From positions 1-64,000 of the forward strand of contig JAFXAZ010000017.1 of assembly GCA_017521985.1 (NCBI GenBank): 64,000 bases of DNA, in the 5' to 3' direction. The position numbers were made by a program, and so were the translations under genes. How positions within the stretch are numbered: position 1 is the first letter of the stretch; every line of letters begins with the position of its first letter. Source of the DNA: Lachnospiraceae bacterium. GTDB lineage: Bacteria > Bacillota > Clostridia > Lachnospirales > Lachnospiraceae. Shown piece after piece: positions 58,909-64,000 of the stretch. The notes under the pieces were generated by a model, which was given only the letters and a program-made list of their open reading frames with translations, had not been told where the DNA came from and did not search any database.

Positions 58909-60570
58909 ATGCATTTATTAAAAAAAGGCGCTGCTGCCTTATTAATAGCTTTACTGGGATTTTCCCAAATGGTTACTCCAGTCCGAGCCGGTCAGGTTTC
59001 GGAACCGGTAACCAGTTCTTCCTTAGATGCCAACTGGCCAAGCGGTCCTTCCACAGCCAGTGAGACTGCCATTTTAATTGAAGCCGAGACCGGTACTATT
59101 TTATATGAAAAGGATGCACACAAACAGATGTATCCTGCCAGTATTACCAAACTTCTTACCACACTTATCGCTTTTGAAATGTGTGAGCTGGATGAAACGG
59201 TAACCTTTACTTATGAAGCTCTGGCTACTATTCCATATGATTCCAGCCGAATTTGGGTGGACAAAGATGAATATATGAGCATGGAAGATTGTCTGGCTGC
59301 TATTTTGATTATGTCGGCCAATGACGTGGCTGCAGGTGTTGCTGAGCATATTGCCGGTGAGTTAGATGCCTTTGCGGACATTATGAATGAACGTGCCAAA
59401 GAGCTTGGATGCTTAAACAGTCATTTTGTAAACTCCCACGGCTACCATGATCCGGATCACTATACTACTGCTTACGATATGGCACAGATTGGCCGCGTTT
59501 TCTTTGAAAATGAACTTCTTTGCAGTCTTGCAAGAGAACGAAATTTTAAACATGGTCCTACCGATGGCCAACCGGATCCTATTAATGAATGGAATAAAAA
59601 CAAACTTTTACCTACCAGAGAATACGAATACGAATACCTGGTAGGCACCAAAACAGGTTACACTTCCGATGCCGGACAAACATTGATAAGCTGTGCTCAA
59701 AAGGACGGTCTAAAGCTTATCTGTGTGGTTATGAATGCGAAGGCACCGGACCAGTATAAAGACACCGTTACTTTGTTTGACTGGGGCTTTACCAATTTTA
59801 CCACTGCCAATATCTACGACAATGACAAGACCTATGTATCTGCGGATTCCTCTTATGGAATGGACGTAGTAGACGTACTTGGCGACTCTGCTCCACTACT
59901 TAATATGGATCGTGACTCTATCCTTGTTCTTCCAAAAACCGCAGATTTTTCTGAGATAACTTCTTACATTACCATGGCCACCGAGGAAGAAAACTGCATG
60001 GCCATTGCCCATTATCAATATGGGACCCATGATATAGGTACTGCACAGATTTATGTGACTGCACATACCGGATCCCTGCAAGATGCTTCCGGTGAGTTGG
60101 AACAAGTAGAAGAACTTCCTCCTATTATAGAAGAAGAACCTTCTCCTATTTACGTAAACATCAAAGAAATTGCCATGTACGTACTCCCTGCTGTAGTGGG
60201 TATCGGTTTAATTATGTTTATATATCGTCGATTTATGGCCTTTAGAAAAGCCAAAAACCCAAGCCTTTCCAGAAGACGCATGAATCATCGATTTAGTGGA
60301 ATCAGGAATTTATTTATTTCCTTTGCACAAGGTTTACAGGCTATTGTTGGGTTATTCCAAAATAAAATTAAAGCCATTGCAACCAGAACTCGTTATAAAA
60401 AACGCACTCACTTTAATAATATAACATATCCTTCTTACCAAAAACCTAACAGGAGACGAAACACAACGGTAGATTATAGTTTAAAAACATCTCCTCATTC
60501 CGTTTCAGATTATTCTAATAATCCGGAATATAAACGTAAACATGTGGTTTTCCATGATGTGAATAAATAA
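58909..60570 (+). CDS. dacF: D-alanyl-D-alanine carboxypeptidase (PBP5/DacF-type)
   Basis: A 553-aa protein with AAGGAG before the ATG and a signal peptide (MHLLKKGAAALLIALLGFSQMVTPVRAG). Active-site motifs: PASITKLLTT (SxxK, ~residue 76), SANDVAAG (SxN, ~138) and LVGTKTGYTSDAG (KTG, ~248). A beta-rich C-terminal domain is followed by a membrane helix (MYVLPAVVGIGLIMFIY, ~418-434). A basic cytoplasmic tail of ~115 residues is longer than usual for DacF. It trims pentapeptides in peptidoglycan, often during sporulation. Confidence 0.93.
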   Translation: MHLLKKGAAALLIALLGFSQMVTPVRAGQVSEPVTSSSLDANWPSGPSTASETAILIEAETGTILYEKDAHKQMYPASITKLLTTLIAFEMCELDETVTFTYEALATIPYDSSRIWVDKDEYMSMEDCLAAILIMSANDVAAGVAEHIAGELDAFADIMNERAKELGCLNSHFVNSHGYHDPDHYTTAYDMAQIGRVFFENELLCSLARERNFKHGPTDGQPDPINEWNKNKLLPTREYEYEYLVGTKTGYTSDAGQTLISCAQKDGLKLICVVMNAKAPDQYKDTVTLFDWGFTNFTTANIYDNDKTYVSADSSYGMDVVDVLGDSAPLLNMDRDSILVLPKTADFSEITSYITMATEEENCMAIAHYQYGTHDIGTAQIYVTAHTGSLQDASGELEQVEELPPIIEEEPSPIYVNIKEIAMYVLPAVVGIGLIMFIYRRFMAFRKAKNPSLSRRRMNHRFSGIRNLFISFAQGLQAIVGLFQNKIKAIATRTRYKKRTHFNNITYPSYQKPNRRRNTTVDYSLKTSPHSVSDYSNNPEYKRKHVVFHDVNK

Positions 60571-60606
60571 AAAAGAGCATTCTTTGAATTTTTCATATAA
60601 AGCAAA

Positions 60607-60630
60607 AAACGAGGTTTTTATGCCTCGTTT
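60607..60630. terminator. Bidirectional terminator between dac and exonuclease genes
   Basis: AAACGAGG pairs with CCTCGTTT over an 8-nt loop, with A/T-runs on both sides. It overlaps the stop codon of the minus-strand exonuclease gene. Confidence 0.8.
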
Positions 60631-61553
60631 TTACGCTTCTTGGATAAAATAAATTGTGCTTCTTCTTCTTTAATATGCTTTACAGTCTTTACCACATAAT
60701 ACTTATCATCCTTGGTCTTACGGACACGAATCTTGCCCTTCATCAAACCATGCTCACTACACTTTGCAACCGTATAATAATGCTTGCCATTGTTTGGCGT
60801 ATACCAGCGAATTTTTTTACGAAGTGCTTTTTCACAATAAATGCATCTGACACTGGTAATATTTTTATTTGCCATCAGTTCAGACTTTTCATCATAGCCT
60901 TCTGAAATAAATTTGGTATAATTATCAAACTTCCATAATATCTGCTCTTTTTTGCTTATAGGTACTCGGTACGTGTCAAAAGAAATGCGCTCCAATAAAT
61001 CTCGATTTTGTATCCTTTGGAAAATACGCGCAGTATAGTACGCATCCCCAAGAGCTCTGTGAAATTCAACTTCCTCTTCCACTAAATTTTCTTCTTCAAC
61101 CACATGAGAAAGAGAGGCTCTTGCTTTGCCATCCTCACAAGCCAGACTATAAAGCTTCTGTATATCATAATACTTTAACGGTCCCTTACTTAAAGGCTTC
61201 ATATGGTAATAATCCATATTTTTCTGAAATTCCGTTAAGTCTTGCACACCCCAGATACAAAAAAGATATTCTTCCCCACACCAGTTCAAAAACTCTGCCG
61301 CTACCTTTGTGAAGTCCTCTGCATCCCCCAGGTCATCCATATCAAGATTTACCAGCTCTGCGGTAATTTTATGCATCGTATTATAAATCTGCGGCTTAAT
61401 CAGACTTTGAAACGTGTCCACAATATGAAATTGTTCATCCAGCTTTACAGCCCCTATTTCAATAATTTCAAAAGTAGGAACATCCTTTGGCGCCGGTCGA
61501 CTCCCCTGATTCCACTCTAAATCTAATACAATGTAATTCATTTTTTTATTCAT
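60618..61553 (-). CDS. DEDDh 3'-5' exonuclease family protein (KapD-like)
   Basis: A 311-aa protein. Exonuclease motifs: VLDLEWNQG (Exo I), WGVQDLTEF (Exo II) and EFHRALGDAYYTARI (Exo III with His), residues ~8-185. The C-terminal ~90 residues have a basic, cysteine-containing region (VRCIYCEKALRKKIRWYT) that may bind RNA. No good ribosome site precedes the ATG, which lies 2 bp from the 3' end of the tRNA-Arg gene. Confidence 0.85.
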   Translation of the reverse strand: MNKKMNYIVLDLEWNQGSRPAPKDVPTFEIIEIGAVKLDEQFHIVDTFQSLIKPQIYNTMHKITAELVNLDMDDLGDAEDFTKVAAEFLNWCGEEYLFCIWGVQDLTEFQKNMDYYHMKPLSKGPLKYYDIQKLYSLACEDGKARASLSHVVEEENLVEEEVEFHRALGDAYYTARIFQRIQNRDLLERISFDTYRVPISKKEQILWKFDNYTKFISEGYDEKSELMANKNITSVRCIYCEKALRKKIRWYTPNNGKHYYTVAKCSEHGLMKGKIRVRKTKDDKYYVVKTVKHIKEEEAQFILSKKRKNEA

Positions 61554-61555
61554 AC

Positions 61556-61627
61556 CACCGCTTGGGGGAATCGAACCCTCAACTAGCCCTTAGGAGGGGC
61601 TTGTTATATCCATTTAACTAAAGCGGC
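61556..61627 (-). tRNA. tRNA-Arg (anticodon CCU)
   Basis: A 72-nt gene: acceptor GCCGCTT with AAGCGGT (first pair G-U), discriminator G, anticodon stem AGCCC/GGGCT with the loop CTCCTAA (anticodon CCT), and the T-loop TTCGATT. CCA is not encoded. It is co-directional with and immediately upstream of the exonuclease gene. Confidence 0.94.
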
Positions 61628-61634
61628 ATTCAAA

Positions 61635-62513
61635 TTAATTTGGAACATGGATGCTTCCCTGGAGCCAAATATCACCTTTAAAACGGCGGCCCACTGCAGG
61701 AATACCCATTAAATCCTCACTATTAATTGCAACATCCATAATAATATCATTACAGTTTAAAGTCAAGATATAAATTTTGTCGTTTGTATACATATTAGTT
61801 TCTTCTTTTACATGAAGAATTTCACCAAGAATGGCATAGTGGTCGCTTTCTACCCCACAAGGAATAAATGTGGTATCCACTAAGCTATACACATCCGACT
61901 CCATAATCTTTTTGCAAATGGTATTATAAATTCCCATATCCTGCATGGATAAGGACTCAATTGCAGCTTCTACACCTTTTCTGGCATCCTGCATTAATGT
62001 TTTTCGCTTTTCTGAATAGATTTTCTGGCTGCGGCGCTGCATAGAACTTTTTTCCAAAGGAAAAATAATTCTTCCGTTGGTAGAAAGTCCGGTAAGACTT
62101 ACATAAGACTTACTTAAAGTACCTTCTTTTTTGGCATCTAAGTATCCGGCAAAATTCTGCAGATAAAAAATCAAAATAACTCCAAAATTTACTTCCTCAC
62201 AAACCCCTGCAAAAGAAACCTGGCTGCTGTGACGCTCCACAGAGATTTCTTCCTGAACACTTTTTACAAAACTACGTAAATACGGAAAATAGTAGTCGAA
62301 AACAAAGTGCCCATCCTCGTCAAATTCTCCGCAGACCGAAATTCCCAGAGACGGTGATATGTTTTTACACATAACAGCTACTCTTGTATCCTCATCTATC
62401 TGAGCAAAGCTTCTGTCGGAGCTGGTCATAACCACATCCGTCAGTATTTCTTTTAATTCTTTTTTATTTTTCAAATCTCGAAAACCAACGGTTCGCAGAT
62501 ATTTGTGCATCAT
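61635..62513 (-). CDS. DUF3881 family protein
   Basis: A 292-aa protein; start at the first of two ATGs, with GAGAGGTG upstream (the second, 62510, gives better spacing). The N-terminus MHKYLRTVGFRDLKNKKELKEIL and the overall pattern fit DUF3881, a Lachnospiraceae-typical family of unknown function. No membrane segments and no catalytic motif are visible. It lies between serS and tRNA-Arg on the same strand. Confidence 0.75.
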   Translation of the reverse strand: MMHKYLRTVGFRDLKNKKELKEILTDVVMTSSDRSFAQIDEDTRVAVMCKNISPSLGISVCGEFDEDGHFVFDYYFPYLRSFVKSVQEEISVERHSSQVSFAGVCEEVNFGVILIFYLQNFAGYLDAKKEGTLSKSYVSLTGLSTNGRIIFPLEKSSMQRRSQKIYSEKRKTLMQDARKGVEAAIESLSMQDMGIYNTICKKIMESDVYSLVDTTFIPCGVESDHYAILGEILHVKEETNMYTNDKIYILTLNCNDIIMDVAINSEDLMGIPAVGRRFKGDIWLQGSIHVPN

Positions 62514-62546
62514 ATCACCTCTCTTTCTCTTTTTAGAATATGCTTA

Positions 62547-63836
62547 TTAATTATTCTTTGGAACTAATTTTTCCTTACCACCCATGTATGGACGAAGCAC
62601 TTCCGGAATTTTTACGCTTCCATCTTCACATAAATTATTTTCCAGGAATGCAATTAACATACGAGGTGGTGCAACTACGGTATTGTTTAAAGTATGTGCA
62701 AAATATTTACCGTTTTCACCATTTACACGAATTTTTAATCTACGAGCCTGAGCATCACCTAAGTTAGAACAACTACCAACTTCAAAATATTTCTTCTGTC
62801 TTGGACTCCAAGCTTCTACGTCGTAAGATTTTACCTTTAAGTCCGCAAGGTCACCGGAGCAACACTCTAAGGTTCTTACAGGAATATCTAAAGAACGGAA
62901 TAAATCAACGGTATTCTGCCATAATTTTGTAAACCATTCCGGAGATTCTTCCGGCTTACATACGACAATCATTTCCTGCTTTTCAAACTGGTGAATACGA
63001 TAAACACCACGCTCTTCAATACCATGAGCACCTTTTTCTTTACGGAAACATGGAGAATAAGATGTTAAAGTATGTGGCAATGTTTTTTCTTCCAATAAAG
63101 TATCAATATACTTACCAATCATAGAATGCTCAGAAGTACCGATTAAATACAAATCTTCGCCTTCGATTTTGTACATCATAGCGTCCATTTCCGCAAAAGA
63201 CATAACACCTGTAACTACATTACTACGAATCATGAAAGGAGGAATACAATATGTGAATCCTCTGTCAATCATGAAATCTCTTGCATAAGAAATAACTGCA
63301 GAATGTAATCTTGCAATATCACCCATTAAGTAATAGAATCCATTTCCTGCCACTTTACCTGCTGCATCTAAATCAATACCATCAAACGTCTTCATGATAT
63401 CCGTATGGTATGGAATTTCAAATTCCGGAACAACCGGTTCGCCATACTTGGTAACTTCCACATTCTCGCTGTCATCTTTACCAATTGGTACAGAAGGGTC
63501 AATGATATTCGGGATAGTCATCATAATATTTGTAACTTTTTCCTGAAGTTCTTTTTCTGATGCTTCTAATTCCACAAGACGAGCTGCATTTGCTGCAACC
63601 TCTTTCTTCTTTGCTTCTGCTTCTTCTCTCTTGCCCTGGCCCATGAGCATACCGATTTCTTTTGCAATTTTATTCTTGCCGGCACGAATAGAGTCTGCCT
63701 CCACTTGAACTTTTCTTCTTTCTTCATCTAAAGCAATTACCTCATCTACTAATGGAAGCTTATTGTCCTGAAATTTCTTTTTAATATTTTCCTTTACTAC
63801 ATCCGGATTCTCTCTTAAAAATTTAATATCAATCAT
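62547..63836 (-). CDS. serS: Seryl-tRNA synthetase
   Basis: A 429-aa class II synthetase: N-terminal coiled-coil arm (residues ~28-105), motif 2 FRKEKGAHGIEERGVYRIHQFEKQEM (in two parts around residues 270-295) and motif 3 GSCSNLGDAQARRLKIR. It charges tRNA-Ser. No T-box leader is visible in the 164 bp upstream; instead there is a large palindrome. Confidence 0.96.
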   Translation of the reverse strand: MIDIKFLRENPDVVKENIKKKFQDNKLPLVDEVIALDEERRKVQVEADSIRAGKNKIAKEIGMLMGQGKREEAEAKKKEVAANAARLVELEASEKELQEKVTNIMMTIPNIIDPSVPIGKDDSENVEVTKYGEPVVPEFEIPYHTDIMKTFDGIDLDAAGKVAGNGFYYLMGDIARLHSAVISYARDFMIDRGFTYCIPPFMIRSNVVTGVMSFAEMDAMMYKIEGEDLYLIGTSEHSMIGKYIDTLLEEKTLPHTLTSYSPCFRKEKGAHGIEERGVYRIHQFEKQEMIVVCKPEESPEWFTKLWQNTVDLFRSLDIPVRTLECCSGDLADLKVKSYDVEAWSPRQKKYFEVGSCSNLGDAQARRLKIRVNGENGKYFAHTLNNTVVAPPRMLIAFLENNLCEDGSVKIPEVLRPYMGGKEKLVPKNN

Positions 63837-63850
63837 GATAATTCCTTTCT

Positions 63851-63878
63851 TTAATTATGACATATGTGTCATAATTAA
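63851..63878. promoter_or_regulatory. Large inverted repeat upstream of serS
   Basis: TTAATTATGACA and TGTCATAATTAA form a perfect 12-bp inverted repeat with a 4-nt centre, ending 15 bp before the serS start. It may be an operator or a leader hairpin close to the ribosome site (AAAGGA). Confidence 0.55.
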
Positions 63879-63911
63879 CTTTCCTTACATTCTCTTTAGT
63901 TTAATTTATCC

Positions 63912-64000
63912 TTACCTACTTGTCAATGCCTTTTCTAATGCAACCTGCTCTTCTTCACTTAATGGAATACTGCACTTACCACCTTTAATTTCTTTCGCAT
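63912..64000 (-). CDS. C-terminal end of an unidentified gene, cut by the window edge
   Basis: The minus-strand frame running into the window encodes about 28 residues (AKEIKGGKCSIPLSEEEQ...) and stops with TAA at 63912-63914, 75 bp upstream of serS. The codon use fits a coding tail. The fragment is too short to name a family. Confidence 0.5.
   Translation of the reverse strand, partial: AKEIKGGKCSIPLSEEEQVALEKALTSR

Noticed and set aside
62547-64000. T-box leader for serS
   Set aside because: No T-box sequence (TGGNACC-type loop or specifier stem) is visible in the 164 bp up to the window edge.

Overview
The window reads as a chromosome segment of a low-to-moderate-GC, spore-forming Gram-positive, most likely a Lachnospiraceae (Clostridium cluster XIVa) gut anaerobe. 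Reasons: the conserved HU - RqcP - YabP - YabQ - DivIC - SpoIIE-like - TilS - Hpt - FtsH gene order; clostridial families such as DUF5702, DUF3881 and DUF2508; AGGAGG-type ribosome binding sites; and tRNA genes without an encoded CCA. Species cannot be named from the sequence alone.

Positions 1-13,880 are the right-hand part of an integrative mobile element. It starts inside an IS256-family transposase gene. It then carries, mostly on the minus strand, a plasmid-type ParM/ParR partition pair, a CHC2/Toprim-like primase, a possible single-strand annealing protein, a small N-6 methylase-like protein, a RecD2-type helicase, a DUF4406-like protein, a YqaJ-type exonuclease and a conserved unknown. 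A regulatory zone follows (operator-flanked promoter, ~120-nt terminated leader, structured leader), then excisionase and tyrosine integrase on the plus strand. The element abuts a tRNA-Tyr/tRNA-Leu cluster. An intact tRNA-Leu(UAA) lies just past the integrase, and 145 bp further on is a second tRNA-Leu broken exactly in its anticodon arm. The element therefore either entered the anticodon arm and brought its own replacement tRNA-Leu, or sits beside the scar of an older insertion. This is the most interesting feature of the window.

Positions 14,200-27,500 are host genes: a class B sortase with its probable VPKTG-anchored substrate; a GH13 alpha-glucan hydrolase; the large operon ftsH-hpt-tilS-spoIIE-divIC-yabQ-yabP-rqcP-hup (cell division, sporulation, ribosome quality control); a CotS-like degenerate kinase; and the CCA-adding enzyme.

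Positions 27,500-36,500 are a complete Tad/Flp (type IVb) pilus locus, all on the minus strand: tadZ, tadA, tadB, tadC, a 59-aa Flp pilin, a DUF5702 protein, two TadE-like pseudopilins, a prepilin peptidase and an FHA protein. The genes overlap or nearly touch and share one good promoter.

Positions 36,500-46,200 are mixed housekeeping and accessory genes: DUF2508, a TPR protein with a degenerate AAA+ region, ksgA, tatD, tRNA-Lys, an SGNH hydrolase, small proteins, a Nudix hydrolase, an ECF sigma/anti-sigma pair, and an Rpn-type nuclease with 12-bp coding repeats.

Positions 46,200-64,000 are metabolism: an oxidative half-TCA operon (citrate synthase, NAD-type isocitrate dehydrogenase, aconitase family) that would make 2-oxoglutarate; transaldolase; a branched-chain amino acid ABC transporter (livK-H-M-G-F) with a CodY-like box at its promoter; thioredoxin; trmB; a D,D-carboxypeptidase; a DEDDh exonuclease; tRNA-Arg; DUF3881; serS; and the tail of one more gene at the right edge.
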